Assembly (NCBI RefSeq): GCF_040807025.1
Contig: NC_090981.1
Location: forward strand, 36,187,817-36,251,816
DNA length: 64,000 nucleotides
Direction of reading: 5' to 3'
Source: Struthio camelus
Taxonomy: Eukaryota > Chordata > Aves > Struthioniformes > Struthionidae
Shown here: piece after piece, positions 9,701 through 21,716 of the stretch
How the letters are laid out: the number at the start of each line of letters is the position of its first letter
How positions within the stretch are numbered: position 1 is the first letter of the stretch
The notes under the pieces: model-generated
What the model saw: the letters and a program-made list of their open reading frames with translations, nothing else
Database searches by the model: none
What the model was told of the DNA's origin: nothing
Made by a program: the position numbers and the translations under genes

Positions 9701-12700
9701 GAAATGGGTAAGGATAAAAGAGTAGATCAGATCTGAAGTGTTCATTCTTAATATTACCTCATTCTGTTAATGTCATTCTCAATTTACCCTTCAGAGTTTC
9801 TTAGACTAACTTCAGTTTTCTTATCATAGTGACAGACTGGATATTGGACAGAGATCCACAGGAAGAAATACTCAAGGCATTCAAACTGTTTGATGATGAT
9901 GACTCTGGTAAAATAAGTCTGAGAAACCTGCGCCGGGTTGCGAGAGAACTTGGTGAAAATATGACTGATGAAGAATTGCGGGCTATGATTGAAGAATTTG
10001 ATAAAGATGGAGACGGAGAAAGTAAGTGTTAAGAGACAGAATCCAGTATAGTCTGTTCTTAATTTTCTCTCCAGTTAACATTTAGTTGTATTCTGAAAGT
10101 GACTGAAATCTGCAGCGTTACCCTCTTTGATTTTCTTCTAAATGATTTCCAGAGCAAACTTGATTTAGCTGACAAACAGTGGACATAATGATCCCTTCCA
10201 ACCTTCACCATTCTGTGATTCTGTGAGACTTGTTTTTGATAGTTGCTAGTCCTGGAAACACGTTTTAAAGTCTAAAAATCCAGTTGAGTTCTCTGCCCTT
10301 AAATTCACCAATAACTCCCATTCAGCCAGCTGCTATTAAGACTGGTAAAAGTATAGTTGAAAGTGAAAGTAATTTAATTGGTACATGGGAAATTCCGTTG
10401 AATTCTAACTGCACTGCATTTTTATTTCCATGTACATTAGTAAAAGCATTGAAGAGCTAAGTTCTCACTCCTGTGATCTAGTCCATTGTTTCTCCAGTGG
10501 TAATGCGCCGATGTTGTGGTTTCCATATGTTGGTGAGAAAGGGAGTATTAAGCTAATAAACCACGCTGGATTTACCTCAAGTCTGTGCAGGATCAGCTTG
10601 GATGGGTCTTGAACATGCTTTTGGGAGCAAGAGTGCTAAAGACTGTAGTATGAAAAGTGGCTCTGGGCAATGAGCAAGATCCATATAGTGTGCTGCAGAA
10701 AAGATTTATTAGCTAGATAAAGATTTAGTAAACAAATATATTAAATCTCATTAAATAAAGCTAATTAAGCCTTCCTGAGCAGTGATACTTTGGGTTTTTT
10801 TCAATTGCCAAAAAGCCCCCTATATTTACACCAGAAAGCTTAATACTTGAATTTCAGAGACCACTCACTTCAGCCCATCTGCATAGACTGTGCATCGCTA
10901 ACAGTCACAGGAACCTCCCTCAGAGTTTTTCTTGCGTGATGCCTGCCAATATGTGAGATTGCACTAGCAGTTCACCAACTTCTTCAGTTGCAGTACCATT
11001 TCTAGTTATGAGCCACCTCATCTGTTGGACTTGAAACTCCCACTACTAATTTAAAAAAAAAAAAAAAAGTTGCATCGTTGTAAGCCTTGTGACAGATGCT
11101 ATTCCCCTCTATTGTGCTTGTGATAGCTTGTTATTCCACACTTGGGAAGGCAACTCCAAGTTTGGCAATTGCTGACTTGCCCTTGCTTGCACTTACTCAA
11201 ATGCAGAAACAAAAAACCCCTGCTCTTTCAAGAGGTACAGTGGGACGTTTAAATATGGTCCAGTGCTGTGGAAATAGGAAGGCTGCATTCCATTTCAGTG
11301 GTGTAAATATGGAGCCTGTAGGCAGAGATTGTGAAGGTCAGTGTTTCAACTGCCATGATAGTGTTATTGTTGATACTGTTACTATAAAATTCAGTGTATT
11401 GTTGAGAAGAGTGTGATTTCTTTCCTTTGGAAATACTGTCTTCTAATAATTGTCTGCGAGTCTCAGGCCATGATTTCATGATAAATCCATGCTGCATAAT
11501 TCTGGTGTTCCTCCACACTCCCAGCAATGTCTTCCCATCCCTTTCTTGCACTGGCAGTATCTGATCCCACAGGATAGATATTTAAAGGAGTTAAGCCAGC
11601 AGCAAACTAATTATTTAGGTTTTTAAGCATTATTTTTCTTCCTGTTTAGATCCCTAAACTCACTTACTGCTTCACTGGAGCTGTATCATGAGAAAATGGA
11701 ATTCCTTTTCTTTTTTTTTTTTCCTTTTTTTCCCCTCCTCTCAGCATTTCCTATAGGTTAATTGAAGGAGGTCAGTATACTGACATCTGCAAATCTTGTT
11801 TTCAGGCACCTATTTGTGTGCAGTGGCACACAGGATTTTAGCTTTGAATTCCAGTAGACAGTAGGACACCTACTTACCTGCTTTTCAGCAGCTGTATAGC
11901 AAACAGAGAGTGATGGTTGTTTTCTCCAGCCGTTAGATTGATTGCTGGTCTAGGCAGATACTTCTGTTTTAAGGTTATTTTACTTTTAGAAGGAATGACT
12001 GTAATAACATTGCATTACTAACAATACCTGTTTTTTCTGAATTCTTCAAAGTAGTTATAGGTGAAAGGTCTTTTTCTGCATGTTTCTTTAGAGGCTCTCA
12101 TTTTACATTTTTTGAAGGGGTAGCCATAGAGGTGAGCAAGAGTAGGAAAAAGTCAGCCAACAGACATATTTTGTTCTTGGTTGCTCTGCTGAGGCTGCCA
12201 ACTGAGATGCCAGAATTGTGATTGAGGATGGTTTTTATCATGTGGCTATTTGGACACTAGAAATTGAATGTCACTAGAAGCTGAAGGTAGACCATTAGCT
12301 TCTTTCAGGAAGGTTACTGAGTCATAATTATTTTGGATCAGGGCTACATTTCTGAATTCAAACTGATCACCTAAGAGTGAACGGCTCAGTTTCCTTTTAT
12401 TCATTCATCCATTCATTCTTCTTGTTAGAGTAGTCAAGCACGAGATTGAATGTGGAAGATTGACAGCATAATGTTTATATATGGTGCTGTTTATCCTTAA
12501 GGTTCTGTGTGTTTTCTGTTCTTTAAAGAAAACTGATGCTGTTTCTAGCTTTTTAAGATTCATTTTGGAAAAAAGTAAAGAATCCTATGATTCACTGTTC
12601 CATTTAGCTTCAAACATCTGGATCATGTCACAAAATTTTGCTGTCATATAATTCTCCTTCTTCTTCTACAAAGAAAAAAAAATGGGACTATTAGTTGGTA

Positions 12701-12907
12701 GCTTTTTAATGGATACTTTAAATATAGAAATAATACCACTTGTTTTTTAACACCCTTCTTATACTTGAAAGATTGTTTTGCTCGTAGCAAGATAAGGTCT
12801 ATTGATATCCATGTTACACTGAACTTTCAGGCACCTTTAGAGTCAGAACTTCTAGTTTTTCCAGCTAAACCAGTGAGCTGTACTGGTACGCAGTACATAG
12901 GTTTCTG

Positions 12908-12940
<33 letters not shown>

Positions 12941-15900
12941 AAAATATATATGTATATATTCTCGAAACATTTATGTCTGCATATGCAAAGGTAAATTGTT
13001 TTATTTCCATATTCCTGGTCCTTGGGGATGACTTCTTTTTGGGGATGACTATTTTTTAGAAACTCTGGAATATAAGTTCATGCAGCTTTTGTCTTTTGCG
13101 AATCTATCTATAGGAAACATGATCCAGTCTTAGGTCTCAGATTCTGGCATAGAATTAGAAAAAAAGCTTCACTGAAATAAAGTTCTCCCTTAACTCTCTA
13201 GAGTCCAAGTCAACATTTATTTCATATTAAATGGGATAATAGTTATTTCATGATCATATATGTCATAGCATTGAGGGAAATCTGAAACTAGGAAAGACTA
13301 TGGTTAGTTCTGATTTCATTGCGTATAACTCTTGCGAACACATTGCAAGCCTGAGAAAGATTGCCGGGGTAACTGGGAATTGTCACAACGTTTCTCTTTC
13401 TGATTTGTTTGAATGTTATATAATTCATTAATCATTATACTATTGTATTTCCACTTTGCAATATTATTAAACAAAGATGTCAGAGGATATTTTGGGGAGG
13501 ATGTTTGGATTTGTGGTTCTTTGAAACTTCCTTTGGCTTCCAGTTGTGGTATGTGTGCAGTACTGGAACTGGCTATGGAATATTTCTGGAACAGTCTGTA
13601 GAAATCGTATCAGAAAGAGACTGGTTAATGTGAATCCTGTAAGCATACTTAATTTCCTTGATTTCATTTGTTTTCTTTTCTTATTAAGCAGGTAACAAAC
13701 AGTCAATCTCAATAGGCTACTTTGGGGAAGAATTTTTTTTTTCTTTCCATTCTGTATTTTTCAGTAGTCCATCATGTCCCTAGGCAACACCTGAAAGAAT
13801 CTCCACCTTATTCACCCATCATTTTTTCTGTGTACTGGAAAAGTTAAAAGACCTCAATACTTTATGGAAATGTCTTTCATACCTCTCTTGTAGAGTTGTT
13901 TTGCTTTTCCTATGAATGCATTCTTTCCCTAGTCTCAAGATAGAAGAAATCAATTCCAAACAGCCTAGCGCACAGTTTGGCTAGCTATATCTTGAAATTG
14001 TTCTGTGAGGTGAAAACACAGTCAAGAGGTAAAGACTGTTTATTCCGTCTATTTGATAATACCCAAAATCTGATTCTTCTGCATGACTTTGATGGGACCT
14101 CCTCAGCTGCTGGATAGTACAGGATACCAAGCTGAACTTGCATGCCAAGAGACAGGTGTTGCCTGCTCTGAATAGCAGGCCTGTTTGGATTTCAAAGTGT
14201 TTTCTCACAGTAATCAGAAGTTATCAAAATGAAAGTGATAGATTATTCTTTAATTATATGAAAGAAAATACACGGGTCATATATTTTTGGTAATTTTTCG
14301 TACTTCAGTGCTTAAAGTCCTACTTGCAGGTTTATGGCTGAAGAGGTAAAACGAATGTAACATTCTAGCTGTTGCATTTTATCCCATTCTGTGTCTAAAA
14401 TGTGCCCTCTGGTCAGTAATGTCCTGGGGTAGTAACACAGAAATAGAAAGAATGCTTTGACGTTCATTTGGTTCTTCATATATTAGACTGATGTGCTGAG
14501 AGCATCCGATGCGCCCGTAGGCTTGCTTACAAAGGAGGGCATTGTATTATGCTGCAGTAATCATTTAGACTGGTGAGGGACTGGACTTCCTGGACAGTAG
14601 CCTCTACCTGAGGATTGTTTGGGGGAAAGATTTATAAAATCACGTAAGGTTTTTCTAGATTCTGAGAAGGTGAAAAGAAGCTGTAATTTTTTCAGCCTAT
14701 GAAAATAGTGAAATACTGGAACCTCGGAGATATTCAGAGCTTAACTAACAAGGGCCTGAGCAATCTGATTTAGTTGACCCTCCTTTGAGCAAGACATTGG
14801 GCTATGAGGATTATTGGGTTCAGTAACTCGAAAAGTATTCAAAACTTACAGGAATAATGTATTTCTTAGCATGGAGTAATGCATTTGATATCTTTTAATA
14901 GACTTAGCATATTCACAGACATCAATCGTCTAAATGTAGAATTAAAGGAAATTCAGAACTTATTCTCTGTTAAATACTAACAAAGATACATATTTACTTT
15001 GATTGTAGATATGGGAAATTAAGAACCGTATATAAAATTCAGTAAAGTGTAGCAAACGGAGACTTCAAAAGCAACAGTAGAGAATTCCTGTAAAACATAG
15101 GAACATAGTCTTAACCCACGCTAAATACTTGTCCCTCTTCCTTGAGATCCTTACTACTTGAGGCGTGGCATTGGCATGTTGTTACTACCAGTTTTATATT
15201 AATAGTTTCATGAAGCCAGGCAGTAGCATATATAAAGTTGTGTGTAAGTATGATGGCATAAAGCTGCTATCAGTGTTAAAAGTACTGTCTCCTGCCATTG
15301 TTGTTGTGTTTTCATGACTATATGTTTATATAAAACCAGAGGTAACAATATATATATTTATTTATATTATTTTTACTCTTATAGCTTCTAAGATACATTT
15401 CTTAATTTTTAAGAATTAGTTACACGTGTGTTCCTGTAGGAATAAAATGACTTTCAGGATCGTATTTTTATTATACCTATTTCATTTATGAATCGCATAG
15501 AACAATTAGGCTGCAACCCTGGTGGTAGTGTCAGTCATGTGACCTAAACAAGTAAGTAATATCACTGCCAAAGCAAAGTGATGCTTTCATCTTCTAATTC
15601 TTAGTGGCTTTGCCAGACATTTGACTCACACTTTAATTATTACATTTTAGGGAGTAGCTAGATTTTTGCGGTTACTTTGGCATCTTGCCAGATCCGTGTG
15701 TGGCTACATGTAATTTCTTTTCCTGCAACTAAACGGATTGAGTTTTATCTGTGGATTTACATTTAATGTGGCTTACTGAAAAGCTACCTTGGACTCCAAA
15801 TGTATCCTTAAGATTACTACCATCAAGAAAGGTCATGTATGCTGAGAGTATCCCTCTCTTCATCACGTAAAGAGTGAAATTGGAAATTATCTTAAATAAG

Positions 15901-18007
15901 ATAACTTGTAAGTATTTTTGTATGCAATTGAGTGACTTCAATATGTAATCTTTTTCCATCTGCAAATTTTTGTGTATAACTCTTAAAGTAATTCTAGAAT
16001 CTTAACAAGTGAAAATAGGTTGCAATATGCTATTTAGTGGTGCTTTTTGACTGGTATAACTGAACCAAAAAGCTTTCATTTTTTTATGCCGTGAAGCTTT
16101 AATTGATTATTTCAAACCCTGGAACATAAGTTTCCGTACTTTTTTTGATTTTTCACTGTAACTGATCAAGAATTGGAACTCTCCCTGAATATAAAGAACT
16201 GTAAAGAGGCAAAATGGGCCAACAAACACCTCTTTTGTTTTCTTAAATGTATTTTTTTTCCTCACTCTGCCCTTAAACCTTCAGTTTTCTAGGAACAAAC
16301 AGATAAATATTCATACATATAAATATCCGGTATATTTTTTTCCAGTCATCTATTCTTTTGTCTTTATTATAAATTTTGGGCTGTGCTCCAAACATATTCC
16401 CACTCTTTAATTGGTGCAGCTGTGTTTCAGCTCCTTCACACCTTCTCAGTATGTACATTTTATTTTAATACTAATCCTCATCGTGGTTTTGATGATTTAT
16501 GTTAGGTCATTGCTAACTACTATGTTCTACGAACAAAAATGCATTAAAATAAAATTAACTTGGAAAAGAGATATCAGTATACAAGGGAGAAATTACAGGA
16601 ATATTGTAATTATCTGAACCCAAAACATTAAAAATTTAGAAAGTACAGAATAATAATTATATCTGAAAAAAATTAATTGGGTAAAGCTGTGGAAATGCTT
16701 TTAAAGGTCATATAGACAACCTAGGTCTTACCTGTAGTAAACGTGGTGTAGCTATGTGATTGGCTGACAGCTCAGAGTATTTGGTCCTAAACTAAATTTA
16801 AAGTTAATTCATGTTTTCTGAAATGTGTCACAGCAGAGCAGATTTAAGTTTATTTTTATCCCTTTTAACATAGTTGAATTTGTTTAATTTTCTTCCAGCT
16901 GTAAATGTAAATACTTAATTTTCAGGGCTTTGTTTAGGAATAACCTGGGCACAGGGCTGGGACAAATAATTGTCAGGGAGAATTCTTCATACATGTATGG
17001 CCATCTCCGTACCACTGGCTCATTCTAACCATTCCCCATTACAGTAATTAGTTGCAGAGAGAGCATGCTCATTGGTTAACTCTTTTACAGTGGCTCTGTT
17101 TTAACATATGAGTAAGGTCAATAGCTCAGGTATAAGTGAAGCAAAAATAATTAATGACTGCTAATTAATTTATTATTATGACTTAATTTCTTCAAGTACA
17201 TTTGTTTAAAATTTCAGTTAATTATAACTGAAGAATGAAGAAAGTTCAGAGAGGAAAAAGCTTGTGAAAAGTCCATTTTAATTCTACCTAGTTTATGGAA
17301 TCATTACTAATGATCTTAAAATTCGTATTGTATTTAGCAAGTATTATGTGTTTAGGAGGGAGAGGAATACTGTGGGTTTTTTTGGGCACAAAGGTCTGAA
17401 TCATTATTTTGAGACCAAAACAGAATATTATTCTAACTTGGGTTGTGGCATTCTTGCTAGAGAGAGGCATAAAGGATAAATAGCAACCAATCTTAACATT
17501 TTTATAACTTTTTTAAAAACAATTCTTAGAATTATAAACGTTTTTGCTTAGCTGTTATTTTAAATACTTTTCCCAATATTTTTCTTCCTTTTTTCCTTTT
17601 TTTAGAATATTTTTACTTTCATAATTGGACAGAAATAATAGCTTATTATCTATAAGCTAGATTCTGGCTTAAGTGCTATGCATAATTAAGCTTGCATTTT
17701 GACTTTATCCTATTACATTAAAAAAAAAAAAGTGAAAACTCTTCGGAAAGAAAAAATCCAGACTTGTGTTTATAAACTGTAGTTATCAATGGCTCAAACA
17801 CAAAGAATACTAACTGGGAAACCTTTAAGTAAAATGTATACAGATACATTATTTTATTCTATTTTATTTTATTGTATATTTTATATACAATACAGATAAA
17901 TTATTTTATTCTGTGGTTTATAATTGTTTGCTGTTTGTCTAATAACTTTCTCTTTTACTACAGTCAATCAGGAAGAGTTCATTGCTATTATGACCGGAGA
18001 TATTTAA
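3717..18007 (+). CDS. CETN3: Centrin-3, five spliced coding exons
   Basis: The coding exons 3717-3733, 6764-6899, 8004-8118, 9830-10021 and 17964-18007 join to 504 nt, giving 167 residues plus TAA, the length I recall for human centrin-3. The product is a calcium-binding EF-hand protein of centrioles and basal bodies, needed for centrosome duplication; family knowledge also places centrin-3 in centrin/Sfi1-type assemblies. A basic N-terminal tail (KTKRKKRR, residues 13-20) precedes four EF-hands. Loop 1 (38-49) is [12 protein letters not shown]. Loop 2 (74-85) is degenerate, with T at position 5 and D at position 12. Loop 3 (111-122) ends in N rather than E. Loop 4 (147-158) is canonical, DKDGDGEINQEE. 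The protein ends in TGDI. The CDC31-like centrin-3 motifs [11 protein letters not shown] and [12 protein letters not shown] separate it from CETN1/2. The start ATG has A at -3, and MSLSLR fits the family N-terminus. I am very sure of the identity. Confidence 0.97.
3734..6763 (+). other. CETN3: CETN3 intron 1
   Basis: A 3030-bp GT-AG intron. Its first 270 bp are still in the CpG island, and it contains a CR1 fragment in reverse orientation (5051-5590). The rest is AT-rich without recognisable features. The acceptor is TTTTCATACAG. Confidence 0.9.
5051..5590 (-). repeat. CR1 LINE fragment (3' part), antisense in CETN3 intron 1
   Basis: The + strand text reads as reversed CR1 3' sequence. It opens with TAGAATCATGCAGTAGTTTA and GGTTGGAACC. 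Next come CCCAGGGCAACTGTTCCTGTG and CCAGGCTAAACAAATCCAGC. It closes with AATTGAGCATAATAGTTCAG and ATGTGGCCTC. These follow the order of the CR1 3' end in avian and reptile genomes. It is heavily diverged and has indels, so it is an old copy. The short frames inside it (for example at 5204-5464) are debris. Confidence 0.85.
6764..6899 (+). CDS. CETN3: CETN3 coding exon 2 (N-tail and EF-hand 1)
   Basis: 136 nt between CATACAG| and AAG|GTAAAA, encoding the last base of Arg6 to Lys51. It carries the basic tail KTKRKKRR and the first EF-hand, with loop residues 38-49. As I recall the human protein, loop position 6 is Glu and position 9 is Asp. Here they are Arg43 and Asn46. Confidence 0.95.
6900..8003 (+). 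other. CETN3: CETN3 intron 2
   Basis: A 1104-bp phase-0 GT-AG intron, AT-rich with several A and T runs. No other feature was recognised. Confidence 0.9.
8004..8118 (+). CDS. CETN3: CETN3 coding exon 3 (EF-hand 2)
   Basis: 115 nt between CCAAAAG| and GTTG|GTATGT, encoding Val52 to the first base of Val90. It contains [20 protein letters not shown] and the degenerate second loop starting at Asp74. This loop probably binds calcium weakly or not at all, as in other centrin-3 proteins. Confidence 0.95.
8119..9829 (+). other. CETN3: CETN3 intron 3
   Basis: A 1711-bp GT-AG intron. It is AT-rich, with no recognisable repeat or nested gene. Its open frames are short and not coding-like. Confidence 0.9.
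9830..10021 (+). CDS. CETN3: CETN3 coding exon 4 (EF-hand 3 and start of EF-hand 4)
   Basis: 192 nt between TTATCATAG| and GAAA|GTAAGT. It completes Val90 and runs to the first base of Ile154, containing [20 protein letters not shown], loop 3 (111-122), helix [17 protein letters not shown] and most of loop 4. Read-through into the intron would stop after ESKC, so the donor is required. Confidence 0.96.
10182..10228 (+). repeat. Short CR1 LINE 3' tail
   Basis: GATCCCTTCCAACCTTCACC followed by ATTCTGTGATTCTGTGA is the characteristic CR1 3' terminus with its ATTCTGTG-type 8-mer repeat. The body upstream is too diverged to delimit. Confidence 0.7.
12911..12956 (+). repeat. C20-A14 homopolymer pair with AT tail
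   Basis: Twenty C in a row (12911-12930) are followed directly by fourteen A (12931-12944) and a TATATATG-type run. This is low-complexity DNA, prone to length variation and sequencing error. Confidence 0.95.
17841..17912 (+). repeat. Direct repeats flanking a hairpin near the last CETN3 acceptor
   Basis: A 20-nt motif CAGATACATTATTTTATTCT (17841-17860) recurs with one mismatch at 17893-17912. Between them, 17871-17891 is a perfect 9-bp stem with a 3-nt loop (ATTGTATAT-TTT-ATATACAAT). It ends 51 bp before the exon 5 boundary. Confidence 0.8.
17964..18007 (+). CDS. CETN3: CETN3 coding exon 5 (end of EF-hand 4, stop)
   Basis: After the pyrimidine-rich acceptor TCTTTTACTACAG, 44 nt encode [14 protein letters not shown] (from the second base of Ile154) and TAA at 18005-18007. 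The C-terminus matches the centrin-3 family. Confidence 0.96.
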
Positions 18008-18412
18008 CATCATAAAAGAAGAAGCTAATTCAGCACAAAGAAGGGAGGAATCATTGGCAGCTACCATTACAATGTTTTGTACTTCTGTTCATATCTGTAG
18101 CTGGAGTCATGCAGAAAATTATTTTCCTCACAGGACCAAAAGAAACACAGGTTTTATGTACTGATGCTTCGATATTTTGTATCATTAAATAATATCACTA
18201 GAATAATTGATGCATCATTTTAGAGTAAGTAATGATACATTTCCAAATGTTTGAGTACTCATTTGTAAAATAGCTTTGTACAAGATTTCTAAATTAAATC
18301 ATATTATAAGAACCTTTTGAAGTTGACTTTGTGTTAGCATTAGCTGTGGCCTTAGTTTTGATATATAACGTTTGACAAGCTTCCATTTTAATAAAATGTT
18401 CTTTACTATTGC
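18008..18412 (+). other. CETN3: CETN3 3' UTR
   Basis: The sequence runs from the stop codon to the likely cleavage zone after the AATAAA at 18390. The 3' limit is approximate. Earlier ATTAAA hexamers at 18184 and 18293 could serve as alternative poly(A) signals. Confidence 0.65.
18390..18395 (+). promoter_or_regulatory. CETN3: Poly(A) signal AATAAA of CETN3
   Basis: A canonical hexamer 385 bp after the stop codon. A GT/T-rich stretch (GTTGTATTTTTG, about 18422-18433) lies downstream, as expected for a cleavage site near 18405-18420. Confidence 0.7.
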
Positions 18413-21211
18413 TACTTGAAAGTTGTATTTTTGAAGTTTAATTTGAACTGGACTATAAGTTCTTCAAAAAATATAAATTTTGTTTCATATATAGGCTTGT
18501 GCTTCTGCTCTTCTAGATGAATGGCAACAGTAAATGAGCAAGCATTTGCATCTTCAGAGTTGAAATTTCCTATTTCTGCATCACCCCTATATGGTGGCAG
18601 AAGGCAGGTGACTATGCATTTTGGTAAACTGTATCAAAAAATGCACTTAAGTTGTCCAAATGCAACTTAAATCTTATTAATCCTTTTTTTTTTTTTTTTG
18701 TTAGAAAACAAGCTACTTTTTAACTGTCAATAGTAACTGGGGTTATGAGCACGTTTGTCCTGCACAAACAAACAGAGCTAGCAATTTACTGGAGACAGAG
18801 GTTAAGCCTATCAACGTTAACAGATTTTTCCTATTCCTTTTCAAGTATGTACTGCAACGTTCTTATATGTTGCTTCCTGTTAAGCCATCAATGTCAATCT
18901 ATTCATACAGAAGGTTATAGCAATTGAAATTAACTCGCAGTAGCTCCATCTCACTGACCAAGTCACGCGAATAGACGCATCATATAGAACCCTGGTGTGG
19001 TATGTGACCATTGACTGGGATTTCCTGGCTGGATAATTCTTATTGAGAGAGAAGTCTTTCAAACGGCCTTTGCTAGGAAGGGTTGTTCTTTTTATTTAGA
19101 TATTTTCATTTTGATTATAGCAGCTTAATCTATGAAAATACAAACAGGAAAAATGGTAGGGATAAAACAACGGTGAAGCTTGGTAGGGCTGAAGGAGAAT
19201 CTGGTATTTGCTGGGAATTTCAGTCTTCTTAATATTCAGTTAATGTCTTAGTCCTAAAATCTGAGGAAGACTTTCTCTGTGTTGCATCTGGGGCTGATTT
19301 TATAAGCAGGTTCTTTCTCAAGCAGTAAACAGCATTACGTATTTGTAAGATCAGTGTTGATGGGGAAAAATTCTGCTGCATATAGTACAGATGTACTATC
19401 TTTTATTTCATTTATATTCATTTCAGTTAGGAAGTAGGGAAAGATGAAAAACAAGTTAGGGTTCAAGGATTCTGTCATACAAAAGAAAATTTTGCTTTGG
19501 AATAAATACGGCAAGCTTGTCACAAGTCAAGTAAAATGCTTTAGAATCCAATAGCAAAACCACATAAAACAATTTAAAAAAAAAACCCTACCATTTAAAA
19601 AAGAACTACTATTTAAAAAAAAAAAAAATCCTTTAACCAGTATTTTGCAATCCGAGCAGATTTGTCTTGGAAGGGAATGTTCAAGAGCAAAGTTTCAGTT
19701 TTTAGGATTGAGCCTATGAATTGTTCTCAACAAGCCGTTTTCTAGGAACAATGAAGATACCATCTACTTCACTAGTTATTGGTTTTGCTTTTAACTTTTC
19801 AATATAAACTATTTCAGGAACATTTTTATGTTCTGCAAACAGTGAAAGTGATTTAGAACTTAAAAGGTCCCTTAGTAGTCATGGACAACACTTCTTCCCG
19901 AGCATCATACCTTTATTCTGAATCTTCCAGTTTTCTAACGTTTTACTGTAGCTGTCAAATGACTTTTTGTGGGGAGGTTACTGTTCTGTTCCTCAGCAGA
20001 TGATTCATGAATGATTTCTTGATAGGTGTCATCTTCTGTTTATAACTCTTACAGCAAGATGCCCTCTGTCTCTTCTGGTTTGAGGCCTTATCCCTAGCTT
20101 TTGCAACATACTTTAAAATCTTACTTTATTTTTACTGATTTGGCATGTAGGAGCACTTGTTATGGGCTAGATAACAGTTGTGCAAGGCTCTATAGGTATA
20201 GGCCAGTGAACTGGGGAGCTCTCCTAAGTTATTCAGGCTGCAAGAGTGGCACAGAAGAAAATAAAAAGAAGCAAAGAAACAAGCTGTATAATATTCAGTG
20301 ATATTGTCTCAATGGTTGCCCTTGCTTTTTTTTTTTTTTTTTCCCTGCATGTTGGTGTTTGGGAGACTTTTGCGTTCCAAAACCACGCTTGTTTTGCGCT
20401 GCTTACTGTTGAACTAGTGCTTCTTGCAGATTTGTGCTTGCTGTACTGTGCGTGCTGCAGTTTCTTGTTGGCTTTTCTTGCTGCTCACACACCAACATTA
20501 ATTGTGATAGATTGGCTTCCACAGCTTTAAGATAGAAGCCCTCTGCTTGGCCCTAGCATTAACACAAGTTTAATTCTATGTGTTTTGTACAGCTTACACC
20601 TATCTTGGTGCTTTTTTGTAGTTCACTTGGTATATCATAGGATACAGATTTTCCTTCCTTGTTGTTTTATTCTTTATGTCCAATGTCAGAGGAGAAAGAA
20701 AGTCATTTGGCATGTTTAGATTGTCTGTTGTAGAATAGTATCAAGGTTCAGTAGTCATTATTGCATCTTCCAGAACTGCCCTGTGAATGTGCATATCTTA
20801 TTTCCAGACATGGATAGGTGGATTAATGTTAAAATGTCAGGAGTTTGAACTGGAGCAACTGGGGCAAATTCCTTTCTGTTACCTCTGCTATGAGGGTAGT
20901 GATACCTAGTACAGGTCCAGAAATGACAGCTAAGGCAATAATGTCTTAATCCACTGCAGTACAATCTACCAGAGCTGCTCTCTCAGAGCCCACAGTTACA
21001 CTAGTTTAACTACCAGATAGTCCATCACTCTCTAATAAATTCAATATAACTTTGAGGTAGTTCCAAACCTCTGAATGGGTAAAAATCACATCCCAGAGTA
21101 CACTGTATATTGATGTTACTCTGCTGACTTATTTTCGAACAATCTTTTTAATACTAAGTATATAATGTCAAATATTTTTATTTATGTTTTTATTCATGGA
21201 AAAGTATCAGC
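18413..21211. other. Intergenic DNA 3' of CETN3
   Basis: AT-rich single-copy-looking DNA with A and T runs (for example 19575-19632 and 20327-20342). No gene, RNA gene or classified repeat was recognised. Confidence 0.5.
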
Positions 21212-21716
21212 TCATTTCAGTGGCATGGTTAAGTCATCAAAAGTCAGAAAATGCCGAAGTTAAGGTTACATATGCCTCATCATATGGAGACTCTGCCACA
21301 GCTCAGAAACACCTCCCGAACGCGCTCTGATGATGGGGCTGTGTTCACCACGCGTGCAGCTGCAGCATAGCCTTTCTTAGCTGCACGCTTGGAGCTTAGC
21401 AAGGAGGAAAAGGAAGACCAAGAAAACTTGCCTGGCAACAGAGTGCAGGCCAAAGAGAGAGTTTCCAAAGGGACGGATGAGCAAAGCGGCACGCGGGAAG
21501 AGGCACGGCATGCCCAGAGCTCTGAGCACAAGGCCAAGGAGTCTGTGCTGAGCCACAAACCCATGCAGCAGGAACGGCAGCCCGCGTGGCAGGGCTTTGG
21601 GCTCCATTTTAAGCTGTCTCTGTGTCTTTCAGTCCCCGGGCTCCCCTGAAGTTCATGGCATAGCTCAGCGTACGCCTTCACTTCTTGCACAGCGGCTACA
21701 GCTCAGGCAGACATTT
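21212..21716 (+). repeat. Inverted repeat, left arm (505 bp)
   Basis: This arm is the reverse complement of 27922-28426 over all 505 bp without a gap. It differs only at 21327 (C, versus T in the other arm read in this orientation) and 21637 (C versus T). The similarity stops abruptly on both sides. It is GC- and CpG-richer than the surrounding AT-rich DNA. Open frames of 136 codons (minus strand, 21280-21690) and 86 codons (plus strand, 21389-21649) overlap in it. Neither looks like a protein I know, and the 86-codon one does not start at an ATG. The origin is unknown: a repeat family member, an LTR-like piece, or one half of a local inverted duplication. Confidence 0.95.

Larger units (their letters stand above)
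10022..17963 (+). other. CETN3: CETN3 intron 4
   Basis: A 7942-bp GT-AG intron, the longest of the gene. It holds a short CR1 3' tail (10182-10228), a C20-A14 homopolymer pair (12911-12944), and a hairpin flanked by direct repeats (17841-17912) about 50 bp before the last exon. No nested gene was recognised. Confidence 0.9.
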
